A DNA stretch of 64,000 nt from Albitalea sp966211955 (GTDB lineage Bacteria; Pseudomonadota; Gammaproteobacteria; Burkholderiales; Burkholderiaceae_C). A program made the translations under genes and the position numbers. Positions 17,375 through 24,947 of this stretch are shown piece after piece. Each line of letters begins with the position of its first letter. The first letter of the stretch is position 1. The notes beneath the pieces are model-generated. The model was given only the letters and a program-made list of their open reading frames with translations, was not told the DNA's origin and searched no databases. The stretch lies in contig CBIHOF010000018.1 in the NCBI GenBank assembly GCA_966211955.1, forward strand, positions 1 through 64,000, in the 5' to 3' direction.

Positions 17375-18398
17375 ACAAGCCCTGAAGCGGCCAGGCCACA
17401 CTGCGCCAATAAGCCTCGATGGCCGTGCTGCCCTGCGCATAGTGCAGAAGCAGCACCTTGGGATGCGGGAATTTCTGCGGAAAGGCACAGGGCTCCGACA
17501 CGGTGCCGTAGCTCGCGGTCGCACCCGACGAAATCCAGTCGAGGATGCTCATCTGGCCGCTCTTGCCGTCCAGTTGCCCGCCAAAGGACGTGAGGTGATC
17601 GGCCAGAGCGCCCGGCACCCAGCTCAGCGTGTCGAGCTTGTCCACATGGACGGCGCCGGTCTCGTAGAGCACGAGGTGCTCCACGCTCTCGATGGACTGC
17701 GCCCGCTCGGTGTGGATGACGATGCCGGTGCCCGGAATCGGCCCCGATGGCGGGAACAACGGCGCACGGGAGCTGCGGTCCTTGTCGCGCGTGATGAGGA
17801 AGTAGGCGTTGGTGGGCGGCGCGCCTCGCCGCAGGAGACTGCGGTCAGCGGCGACCCCGCGCTCGATCATGTGGCGGGCATCGGCCACATCTCGCGCGGC
17901 AAGCAGCATGGACAGCCGCATCCCCAGGGCGCTGTAAGGTCGCGCGGCGTGAGCATCGAAGTAGCGCGACGGCTTGGTGGGAAAGCACGTGCGTGTTGTC
18001 TCGGCACAGGGCGCCGGGTCGAACCCCATGGTCACGGCGGCAGTGATGGAGTTGCATGACACCGCATAGGGCTCCTTCCACGCCAGTGCCAGCGCCTGCG
18101 TCGAGCCGTTGAAGTGCGCATCGATGGCCGCGCGCAGATGCTCGAATTCCTCCGGCGACAGCGTCGCCTTGGTCGGCAGCTCCACGCGCAGCACTTGCTC
18201 AGGAGCGAGCTTGCGGGCCTGGATATAGAACTCACCCACCTCGACCGAATACGGGTCCGCCGTGTTGATGACCACGCCGATGTCCCGGCTGGTCAGCGCC
18301 GTGGCCGATTGCGCAGCGCAGCCCAGCAACGCCACGATGAGCCCTCGATGCAGGAGAGAGAAAACCCAATCCCAGCATGCAGTCGTTCGTTTCGCCAT
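17334..18398 (-). CDS. TIGR03790 family protein, exported, function unknown
   Basis: A 354-residue protein matching my memory of family TIGR03790: the opening RDIGVVINTADPYSVEVGE, the LSPEEF block near 85, YAVSCNSITAAVTMGFDP near 115 and LGMRLSMLLAARD near 155. As I recall, the family is uncharacterised and occurs in genomes that carry exosortase protein-sorting systems. A hydrophobic N-terminal segment (residues about 12-32, ending SATALTSRD) looks like a signal peptide. The start at 18398 is chosen because the upstream extension is not family-like. The gene is divergent from an iclR gene with only 35 bases between starts and overlaps hpnE at its 3' end. Confidence 0.85.
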   Translation of the reverse strand: MAKRTTACWDWVFSLLHRGLIVALLGCAAQSATALTSRDIGVVINTADPYSVEVGEFYIQARKLAPEQVLRVELPTKATLSPEEFEHLRAAIDAHFNGSTQALALAWKEPYAVSCNSITAAVTMGFDPAPCAETTRTCFPTKPSRYFDAHAARPYSALGMRLSMLLAARDVADARHMIERGVAADRSLLRRGAPPTNAYFLITRDKDRSSRAPLFPPSGPIPGTGIVIHTERAQSIESVEHLVLYETGAVHVDKLDTLSWVPGALADHLTSFGGQLDGKSGQMSILDWISSGATASYGTVSEPCAFPQKFPHPKVLLLHYAQGSTAIEAYWRSVAWPLQGLFIGEPLAAPFARH

Positions 18399-18433
18399 GC
18401 AAAATTCGAGTTTTTTGGGTGAGAATCGGCGCC

Positions 18434-19210
18434 ATGAAAACCACCGAATCCAAGGCCCCGACGATACAGGTGCTGGAGCGCATGTTTTCGCTGCTGGATG
18501 TTCTGGCGTCGTACCAGGACCCTGTGTCACTGAAGTTGATCAGCGAACAGACCGGCTTGCACCCCTCAACCGCCCACCGCATCCTCAACGATCTGGCCAT
18601 CGGCCGCTACGTCGACCGCCCCGAAGCTGGCAGCTACCGGCTCGGCATGCGGCTGCTTGAACTCGGCAACCTCGTGAAGGCCAGGCTTGACGTTCGCGAC
18701 GCGGCGCTTGGGCCGATGCGCGAGCTGCACAAGCTCACGCACCAGCCGGTGAACCTGTCCATGCGCCAGGGCGACGAGATCGTGTACATCGAGCGCACCT
18801 ACAGCGAGCGATCGGGCATGCAGGTGGTCCGCGCCATTGGCGGGCGGGCGCCCTTGCACCTCACCTCGGTCGGCAAGCTCTTCCTGGCCCACGACGACCC
18901 GCAGCGCGTGCGGGCGTATGCGACCCGCACCGGATTGGCGGGCCATACCCGCAACAGCATCACCAACCTCCCGACGCTGGAGCGGGCGCTGTCCAAGGTG
19001 CTGCACGACGGCACGGCCCGCGACGACGAGGAACTGGAGCTCGGCGTGCGTTGCATGGCCGCGGGCATCCTCGATGACCAGGGCAAGCTGGTGGCCGGCC
19101 TGTCGATCTCGGCGCCAGCCGATCGGTTGGAAGAGGCGTGGCTGGAGCGTCTCAAGGCCACGGCTGCGCAGATCTCGGCGGCGCTGGGACATCGACCTTC
19201 GGCGTCCTGA
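18434..19210 (+). CDS. IclR-family transcriptional regulator
   Basis: A 258-residue regulator with an N-terminal winged helix-turn-helix (SLKLISEQTGLHPSTAHRI near residues 33-51) and a C-terminal IclR effector domain (VVRAIGGRAPLHLTSVGKLF near 118, then GVRCMAAGILDDQGKLVAGLS near 210). IclR proteins bind small aromatic or carboxylic effectors and often control the adjacent divergent gene. Here that is the TIGR03790 gene, and the 35-base gap leaves almost no room, so the promoters overlap coding sequence. The start at 18434 is chosen over an in-frame start at 18377. The target and ligand are unknown. Confidence 0.93.
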   Translation: MKTTESKAPTIQVLERMFSLLDVLASYQDPVSLKLISEQTGLHPSTAHRILNDLAIGRYVDRPEAGSYRLGMRLLELGNLVKARLDVRDAALGPMRELHKLTHQPVNLSMRQGDEIVYIERTYSERSGMQVVRAIGGRAPLHLTSVGKLFLAHDDPQRVRAYATRTGLAGHTRNSITNLPTLERALSKVLHDGTARDDEELELGVRCMAAGILDDQGKLVAGLSISAPADRLEEAWLERLKATAAQISAALGHRPSAS

Positions 19211-19254
19211 ATCGGTCGGGTGGTACTGCCGACGATCGACGGAGCCGTCGGCGC

Positions 19255-19285
19255 ACAAAGCAAAGAGCCCGGCATTGCCGGGCTC
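19255..19285 (-). terminator. Terminator after pbpG
   Basis: Perfect 9-bp stem GAGCCCGGC / GCCGGGCTC with a 3-base loop in the convergent gap between the IclR gene and pbpG. On the minus strand it is followed by TTTGCTTTG, so it mainly serves pbpG and may act in both directions. Confidence 0.8.
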
Positions 19286-19308
19286 CTTGCACGAAGAAAC
19301 GACGTTCG

Positions 19309-20298
19309 TCAGGACGTGACCTTTGGCGCGGAGACATGCGCCGTCGGGTTGGTCTCGTTGATCCACTTGCGCACCCGCTCGGCGTCGCCGATGCGTGAGC
19401 GGGAACCAGCGGAATCGAGGAACACCATGATCAACTTGCGGCCTGCCATCTGCGCTTGCATGACAAGGCAGCGGCCCGCTTCAGTGATGTAGCCCGTCTT
19501 CTGCAGGCCGATGTCCCAGCTGGGGTTGCGCACCAGCATGTTCGTGTTGCGGAACTGCATGGGACGGTTGTTGATGGCCACCTGGTATTCCGGCGACGTC
19601 GACAGCTCGCGGATGATCTGGTGCTGGTGAGCCGCCTTGACGAGGGTCGCCAAGTCACGCGCGCTCGACTGGTTCTTGCTCGACAGGCCCGTCGGCTCGA
19701 CGTACTTCGTATCGGCCATGCCCAGCTCATGCGCCTTGGCGTTCATGGCAACCACGAACGCATCGAGGCCGCCCGGGTATTGCCGGCCCAACGCATGCGC
19801 GGCGCGGTTCTCGGACGACATCAGCGCGAGGTGCAGCATTTCGCCGCGGGTGAGCTGCGTGCCGACTTTCAGGCGCGAGCGGCTGTGCTTCTCGGTATCG
19901 ACATCGTCTTGCGTGACGGTCAGCACCTCATCGAGCGGGAGCTTGGCCTCCGTGACGACCACCGCCGTCATCAGCTTGGTGAGCGATGCGATGGGCAGCA
20001 CCGCTTCAGGGTTCTTGCTGAACAGGACTTCGTTGGTGTCCTGGTCGAGCACGAGGGCGACGCCGGACTTGAGGTTGAGTTCGTCGTGCGTGGAATGAAG
20101 ACCGGCGAGTTCGCCGAAGGACGGATGTGCCGGTTCGACCTCGGCCACCTGGCGCGGCTTGACGCTCTTGGAAGCGCGAACCGAGCTGACCGCCTTGGAC
20201 TTCTTCTTGGCGGCAAAGGCGTCGGAGGGCGACGCGAGACACAGCGTCACCGAGACGGCGATCAATGCTGTGGACGCGAGTTTTGACAAGTACAACAC
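19309..20298 (-). CDS. pbpG: D-alanyl-D-alanine endopeptidase (PBP7 type)
   Basis: Periplasmic low-molecular-mass penicillin-binding protein that cuts peptidoglycan cross-links. The 329-residue product starts at GTG 20298 and has a signal peptide of about 29 residues (ending SPSDAFAA), a Lys/Ser-rich linker, and all three catalytic motifs: SLTK (Ser105, Lys108), SEN (162-164) and KTG (267-269). Length and motifs match the S11 endopeptidase PbpG rather than DacA, which has a C-terminal amphipathic anchor. A sigma-70-like promoter (TTGTGC, 17 bases, TACACT) lies at 20326-20354 and a CRP-like palindrome further upstream. Confidence 0.93.
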   Translation of the reverse strand: MLYLSKLASTALIAVSVTLCLASPSDAFAAKKKSKAVSSVRASKSVKPRQVAEVEPAHPSFGELAGLHSTHDELNLKSGVALVLDQDTNEVLFSKNPEAVLPIASLTKLMTAVVVTEAKLPLDEVLTVTQDDVDTEKHSRSRLKVGTQLTRGEMLHLALMSSENRAAHALGRQYPGGLDAFVVAMNAKAHELGMADTKYVEPTGLSSKNQSSARDLATLVKAAHQHQIIRELSTSPEYQVAINNRPMQFRNTNMLVRNPSWDIGLQKTGYITEAGRCLVMQAQMAGRKLIMVFLDSAGSRSRIGDAERVRKWINETNPTAHVSAPKVTS

Positions 20299-20406
20299 GT
20301 GAACCTTTGCTCACACGGTGGCGCCAGTGTAGGCGAAAGGAAAACATCGCACAAGATCAATAACTTACGCGTCTCTTCTCAAGTTCATCCTGAGTCGGGT
20401 CAGATT

Positions 20407-20422
20407 TGTGACAATTGTCACA
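20407..20422. promoter_or_regulatory. Perfect 16-bp CRP/FNR-family-like palindrome upstream of pbpG
   Basis: TGTGACAATTGTCACA is a perfect palindrome fitting the CRP pattern TGTGA-N6-TCACA exactly. It lies between the leuA paralog stop (20424) and pbpG, about 96 bases upstream of the transcription start inferred from the TTGTGC/TACACT promoter. There is no T tract, so a terminator is unlikely. The regulator is inferred from the motif only. Confidence 0.6.
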
Positions 20423-20423
20423 C

Positions 20424-21965
20424 TTACCCTTGAGCAGCCACGCGTTCCGTCTTGCTGTGCAGCTTGTTCAGCGCCGAGAGATACGCCTTGGCAGATGCCA
20501 CGACGATGTCTGGATCGGCTCCGACGCCGTTGACGACTCGCCCCCCGTGTTGCAGACGAACCGTCACTTCGCCTTGCGATTCTGTGCTTCCGGAGGTGAT
20601 GGCATTGACCGAATAGAGCAGCATTTCGGCGCCACTTTGCACACGGGACTCGATGGCCCGAAGACTCGCATCCACCGGTCCGTTCCCGTCGCTCTCGGCA
20701 TGGTGCTCTTGATCGCCCGCCGCGAACGCCACCTTGGCATGCGGACGCTCACCCATCTCCGAGCGCTGCGACAAGGCGAGCAACCGATAGTGCTCATGCT
20801 CGTGCGTCACGGCCTCGTCCATCACGAGCGCGAGGATGTCCTCGTCGAAGATGTCGCTCTTGCGGTCGGCCAATTCCTTGAACTTCGCGAAGGCGGCGTT
20901 GATCTCCGCTTCGGACTCGAGCTGGATGCCAAGTTCTTGCAGTCGCTGCTTGAAGGCGTTTCGCCCCGAGAGCTTGCCCAGCACGATCTTGTTGGCCGTC
21001 CAGCCCACGTCTTCGGCCCGCATGATCTCGTAGGTGTCGCGCGCCTTGAGCACGCCATCCTGGTGGATGCCTGAAGCATGCGCAAAAGCATTGGCGCCGA
21101 CGACAGCCTTGTTCGGCTGCACGACGAAGCCGGTGGTCTGCGACACGAGACGCGATGCCGGCACGATCTGCGATGCATCGACGCCGATGTCCAGCCCGAA
21201 ATAGTCGCGGCGCGTCTTCACCGCCATCACCACTTCCTCGAGCGAGCAGTTGCCGGCGCGTTCCCCCAGGCCGTTGATCGTGCATTCGATCTGGCGCGCA
21301 CCGCCGATCTTCACGCCGGCGAGCGAGTTGGCCACCGCCATGCCCAGGTCGTTGTGGCAATGCACCGACCAGACCGCCTTGTCGGCATTCGGTATGCGCT
21401 CGCGCAAGTCACGAATGAAGTGACCATACAACTCGGGGATCGCATAGCCGACGGTGTCGGGGATGTTGATGGTCGTCGCGCCTTCGGCAATGACCGCTTC
21501 GAGAACGCGGCACAAGAAATCCGGGTCGGATCGGTAGCCGTCTTCGGGAGAGAACTCGATGTCATCAGTGAGGTTGCGGGCGAAGCGCACCGACAACCTC
21601 GCCTGCTCGAACACCTGGTCGGGTGTCATCCGCAGCTTCTTCTCCATGTGCAACGCACTGGTGGCGATGAAGGTGTGGATGCGCGAGCGGGCCGCGCTCT
21701 TCAAGGCCTCGGCGGCGCGTGAGATGTCGCGGTCGTTGGCTCGGGCCAGCGAGCACACCGTCGACTCCTTGATGTGGTCGGCGATCGATTTCACCGCTTC
21801 GAAATCACCATTGCTCGACGCGGCGAAACCCGCTTCGATCACGTCCACGCGAAGCCGCTCGAGTTGCCGAGCGATGCGCAGCTTCTCGTCGCGGGTCATC
21901 GATGCGCCGGGAGACTGCTCGCCGTCACGAAGGGTGGTGTCGAAAATGATCAGCTTGTCGCTCAT
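20424..21965 (-). CDS. leuA2: 2-isopropylmalate synthase, short bacterial type (second copy)
   Basis: Condenses acetyl-CoA with 2-ketoisovalerate, the first committed step of leucine synthesis. The 513-residue product has the DRE-TIM signature FDTTLRDGEQSPGAS near residue 8, the metal-binding VHCHNDLGMAVANSLAG near 200 and a C-terminal regulatory domain (QHGGRVVNGVGADPDIVVAS near 475). It is the type most often called leuA in E. coli-like genomes. It follows, by 43 bases, a different and longer leuA paralog on the same strand. Citramalate synthase or homocitrate synthase activity cannot be excluded, but the sequence reads as canonical LeuA. Confidence 0.9.
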   Translation of the reverse strand: MSDKLIIFDTTLRDGEQSPGASMTRDEKLRIARQLERLRVDVIEAGFAASSNGDFEAVKSIADHIKESTVCSLARANDRDISRAAEALKSAARSRIHTFIATSALHMEKKLRMTPDQVFEQARLSVRFARNLTDDIEFSPEDGYRSDPDFLCRVLEAVIAEGATTINIPDTVGYAIPELYGHFIRDLRERIPNADKAVWSVHCHNDLGMAVANSLAGVKIGGARQIECTINGLGERAGNCSLEEVVMAVKTRRDYFGLDIGVDASQIVPASRLVSQTTGFVVQPNKAVVGANAFAHASGIHQDGVLKARDTYEIMRAEDVGWTANKIVLGKLSGRNAFKQRLQELGIQLESEAEINAAFAKFKELADRKSDIFDEDILALVMDEAVTHEHEHYRLLALSQRSEMGERPHAKVAFAAGDQEHHAESDGNGPVDASLRAIESRVQSGAEMLLYSVNAITSGSTESQGEVTVRLQHGGRVVNGVGADPDIVVASAKAYLSALNKLHSKTERVAAQG

Positions 21966-22008
21966 GGTGATTCCTCAGCGTCTTTCCCAGTGTCTCTTGG
22001 ATGCGATC

Positions 22009-23700
22009 TTAGGCCAGCAAGGCTTGCTCGAAGCGCAGTGAACCGCGCTGCATGGCCCGGTGCAGTCCCGAGGTGATGGCCTTCAGCGAGGCCGACACGA
22101 TGTTCGAATCGATGCCCACGCCGAACAGCGTCAAGCCGTCGCCGATGCGCAGCTCGAGATACGCCACGGCTTGCGCGTCGGCTCCGCTGCCGATGGCGTG
22201 CTCGTGATAGTCCAGCACGCGCACCGGCGATGCGCCCATGTGGCTGTTGATGCCATTGACGAAGGCGTCGATCGGGCCCGCTCCGGCGCCGTCGATGCTG
22301 AACTCTCGCGCACCGATGCGCACGAGCGCAGACAGACGGATGGTCTCACCCGCAAACGCCGTGTGAGTCACGCCCGTGCGCGCATGCTCGCCAATGCCGT
22401 ACTCCCGCTGGAAGATGGCCCAGATGTCATTGGCCGAAAGCTCTCGGCCGGTGTCGTCCATGACGCCTTGCACCACCTGGCTGAACTCGATTTGCAACCG
22501 GCGCGGCAGCTCGATCCCGTACTCCGTCTCGAGGAGATAGGAGATGCCGCCCTTGCCCGACTGGCTGTTCACGCGGATCACTGCGTCGTAGTTTCGGCCA
22601 AGGTCCTTCGGGTCGACGGGCAGATAGGGCACATCCCAGACATCCCCATCCTGCCGCGCGGCGAAGGCCTTCTTGATCGCGTCCTGATGCGAGCCCGAGA
22701 ACGAGGTGTAGACGAGATCGCCCGCATACGGATGGCGCGGGTGCACAGGCAACTGGTTGCAGTGCTCGACGCAGCGGCGCACTTCATCGATATCGCAGAA
22801 GTCGAGGCCGGGCGACACACCTTGCGTGTAGAGATTCAAAGCGATGTTGACGAGATCGACGTTGCCGGTGCGCTCGCCGTTGCCGAAGAGGCAGCCCTCG
22901 ATGCGGTCGGCGCCGGCCATCAAGGCGAACTCCCCGGCGGCCGTGCCCGTGCCGCGGTCGTTGTGCGGGTGAACCGAGAGAATGATGCTGTCGCGTCGCT
23001 CGATGTTCCGGTGCATCCACTCGATCATGTCCGCGAAGATGTTCGGCGTGGAATGCTCGATCGTCGAGGGCAGGTTGATGATGCATTTGCGCTCTGGCGT
23101 CGGCTCCCACGCAGCGGTGACGGCGTCGACGACGCGCTTGGAGAACGCGAGTTCCGTGCCCGAGAAGGTCTCGGGCGAATACTCGAAGATGAAGTCCGTT
23201 TCGGGCTGCTTGGCCGCCAAGGCACGGATCAGGCGTGCATGCGAGCTGGCCAACTCGACGATGCCGTCCTCGTCGGTGCCGAGCACCACTCGCCGCATCA
23301 CCGGCGCTGTCGCGTTGTACACATGCACCACCGCGCGGCGGGCGCCCTTCAACGCTTCGAAGGTCCGGTAGATCAACTCAGCCCTCGCCTGGGTGAGCAC
23401 CTGGATCGTCACGTCCTGAGGAATGAGGTCTTCCTCGATCAGCTGGCGGATGAAATCGAACTCGGTCTGCGACGACGAGGGGAAACCGACCTCGATCTCC
23501 TTGAAGCCGATGCGCACCAGCATCTCGAACATGCGCAGCTTGCGGGCGGCGTCCATCGGCTCGATGAGCGCCTGGTTGCCGTCGCGCAGGTCCACGCTGC
23601 ACCACAGCGGCGCGCGTGTCAGCTGCGCGTCGGGCCAGGTCCGGTCGGAGAGCCCGACCGGCTTGAATGCTCGGTACTTGGTGTGCGGTTGCTTCAACAT
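22009..23700 (-). CDS. leuA: 2-isopropylmalate synthase, long type
   Basis: Leucine-pathway 2-isopropylmalate synthase of the long class shared with actinobacteria and yeast. The 563-residue product starts MLKQPHTKYRAFKPVGLSDR and shows WCSVDLRDGNQALIEPM near 32, LSVHPHNDRGTGTAAGE near 240 and the regulatory domain GVGIDSNIVSASLKAIT near the C-terminus. An in-frame start at 23775 is rejected because it reads through the attenuator hairpin; 23700 has AAGGA 7 bases upstream. The gene is preceded by a leader peptide and terminator and followed by the short leuA paralog. Confidence 0.95.
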   Translation of the reverse strand: MLKQPHTKYRAFKPVGLSDRTWPDAQLTRAPLWCSVDLRDGNQALIEPMDAARKLRMFEMLVRIGFKEIEVGFPSSSQTEFDFIRQLIEEDLIPQDVTIQVLTQARAELIYRTFEALKGARRAVVHVYNATAPVMRRVVLGTDEDGIVELASSHARLIRALAAKQPETDFIFEYSPETFSGTELAFSKRVVDAVTAAWEPTPERKCIINLPSTIEHSTPNIFADMIEWMHRNIERRDSIILSVHPHNDRGTGTAAGEFALMAGADRIEGCLFGNGERTGNVDLVNIALNLYTQGVSPGLDFCDIDEVRRCVEHCNQLPVHPRHPYAGDLVYTSFSGSHQDAIKKAFAARQDGDVWDVPYLPVDPKDLGRNYDAVIRVNSQSGKGGISYLLETEYGIELPRRLQIEFSQVVQGVMDDTGRELSANDIWAIFQREYGIGEHARTGVTHTAFAGETIRLSALVRIGAREFSIDGAGAGPIDAFVNGINSHMGASPVRVLDYHEHAIGSGADAQAVAYLELRIGDGLTLFGVGIDSNIVSASLKAITSGLHRAMQRGSLRFEQALLA

Positions 23701-23745
23701 GGAAAGATCCTTGTGGGTGAAGTTCGCAACCAGCATTCGTGAAGA

Positions 23746-23785
23746 CAAAACAAAACGGCCCGCTGCTGGTTGCATACGGGCCGTT
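23746..23785 (-). terminator. Attenuator terminator upstream of leuA
   Basis: Perfect 9-bp stem AACGGCCCG / CGGGCCGTT with a 14-base loop, followed on the minus strand by TTTTGTTTTG. It lies 27 bases after the leader peptide stop and 46 bases before leuA, as expected of a transcription attenuator. A competing pairing of ACGGGT in the leader ORF with GCCCGT of the terminator (one G-U) is possible. Confidence 0.85.
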
Positions 23786-23812
23786 GAGACGAAAACGTGT
23801 GGACGTGGACGA

Positions 23813-23869
23813 TCAGCGAACCCGTGGCTCTCCTAGAAGCAGTAGCGTGGTCGCGGGGCGGAACGTCAT
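23813..23869 (-). CDS. leuL: leuA leader peptide with four consecutive Leu codons
   Basis: An 18-codon ORF reading MTFRPATTLLLLGEPRVR, with Leu codons CTA CTG CTT CTA at positions 9-12. It lies in the 192-base gap between pssA and leuA and is followed by an intrinsic terminator. This is the textbook arrangement of a leucine attenuator: stalling at the Leu codons under leucine starvation would favour readthrough. Two of the four codons are CTA, which is normally rare in GC-rich genomes. There is no clear ribosome binding site; the inferred promoter places the transcript start at or just before the AUG. Coding status is inferred from context, not homology. Confidence 0.8.
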   Translation of the reverse strand: MTFRPATTLLLLGEPRVR

Positions 23870-23877
23870 AGCGGCGA

Positions 23878-23904
23878 AATATAGCACGCGATTCAGCGAT
23901 GCAA
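23878..23904 (-). promoter_or_regulatory. Candidate leuA leader promoter with extended -10
   Basis: On the minus strand TGCTATATT forms an extended -10 element and TTGCAT lies 15 bases upstream as a possible -35. The element overlaps the 3' end of pssA. It would start transcription 1-2 bases before the leader peptide ATG at 23869. The short spacer is compensated by the TG extension. Tentative. Confidence 0.5.
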
Positions 23905-24726
23905 GCCTTCTTCGTCGGGCTCGTCGGTGGACGTGGCAATGACGCTCACCGGCTTGCCCTTCATGCGCTTGTACACGTACACCGCGTAGCCCGACAGGCC
24001 ATACACGAGGAAGAGGCTGAACAGCACGATCGGCGGGTGGATGGTGATGACTGCAAAGCCCAGCGCAATCGCCACGATCACGATGAAGGGCACGGTGCGC
24101 TTGAAACTCACGTCCTTGAAGCTGTAGAACGGCACGTTGGTGACCATGGTCAGGCCCGCGTACAGCGTGACCCCGAATGCGACCCACGACAGCCAGTCGA
24201 TGTGCGACACGCCCTTGAAGCCCGCATCGTCCATCACCCAGATGAAGCCGATCAGCACCGCAGCGGCGGCCGGGCTCGGCAAACCCTGGAAGAAGCGCTT
24301 GTCGACCACCGCGATGTTGGTGTTGAAGCGCGCAAGGCGCAACGCAGCGCCGGAGCAGTAGACGAAGGCGGCGATCCAGCCCAGTTTTCCCAGGCCTTTC
24401 AAGGCCCATTCGTAGACGATGAGCGCCGGCGCCGCGCCAAAGCTCACCATGTCCGACAGGCTGTCCATCTGCTCGCCGAACGCGCTTTGGGTGTTGGTCA
24501 TGCGGGCCACGCGACCGTCCAGGCTGTCGAGCACCGCGGCAATGAAGATGCCGTAGGCGGCCTGTTCGAACTGGCCGTTCATCGCCATCACGATGGCATA
24601 GAAGCCGCCGAAGAGCGCCGCCAGGGTGAAGAGGTTTGGAAGGATGTAGATGCCCTTGCGGCGAGGCCGCACCAGCACCGGTGAGGGTTCGCGCAAAGGC
24701 GGCGCGTCGTCGTTCGAGTCGCTCAT
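23893..24726 (-). CDS. pssA: CDP-diacylglycerol-serine O-phosphatidyltransferase
   Basis: Makes phosphatidylserine from CDP-diacylglycerol and serine in the inner membrane, the first step to phosphatidylethanolamine. The 277-residue integral membrane protein has the CDP-alcohol phosphotransferase motif spread over DSLDGRVAR, GEQMDSLSD (residues about 67-90), with all metal and substrate Asp residues present, and about seven hydrophobic segments from residue 28 (YILPNLFTLAALFGGFYAI). It is the type I membrane family, not the peripheral E. coli type. It precedes leuA on the same strand, an arrangement common in Burkholderiales. No psd gene is next to it. Confidence 0.95.
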   Translation of the reverse strand: MSDSNDDAPPLREPSPVLVRPRRKGIYILPNLFTLAALFGGFYAIVMAMNGQFEQAAYGIFIAAVLDSLDGRVARMTNTQSAFGEQMDSLSDMVSFGAAPALIVYEWALKGLGKLGWIAAFVYCSGAALRLARFNTNIAVVDKRFFQGLPSPAAAAVLIGFIWVMDDAGFKGVSHIDWLSWVAFGVTLYAGLTMVTNVPFYSFKDVSFKRTVPFIVIVAIALGFAVITIHPPIVLFSLFLVYGLSGYAVYVYKRMKGKPVSVIATSTDEPDEEGLHR

Positions 24727-24830
24727 TGGCCCAGCAGGTGCGGGAGGGAATTCATGGGGCGGGAGGATACATCAGGCCACTTGTCCGACCTCGTCCCTGC
24801 CACCTGCCGTCGGCGGCAATCCTCCGCGAC

Positions 24831-24901
24831 AAACGAACGAACAGGAACCGACATAGGGTTTCGACGAATATAAACCCGCGCGCAAACGAACTAAAACGAA
24901 C
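24831..24901 (+). repeat. AAACGAAC direct repeats and a dyad upstream of the histidine kinase
   Basis: AAACGAAC occurs at 24831, 24884 and 24894, the last two exactly 10 bases apart, and the first is extended by a further CGAAC. Between them is a GGGTTT / AAACCC inverted repeat (24856-24877, 10-base loop). The set lies 47-117 bases before the kinase ATG and also upstream of divergent pssA. It is a plausible cooperative binding site, but no regulator is known. Confidence 0.55.
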
Positions 24902-24947
24902 GAAAGCGAAAACAGGGGGTGGCCAACAACCGGCTCTGGAGGTTCAG

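Noticed and set aside
22060..23742. Long plus-strand ORF of 560 residues antisense to leuA
   Set aside because: Entirely antisense to the conserved leuA with His/Arg/Val-rich shadow composition.
23700..23775. In-frame extension of leuA to 23775
   Set aside because: It would translate the 3' arm of the attenuator hairpin, and residues before MLKQPH do not fit the family; ATG 23700 has a clear ribosome binding site.
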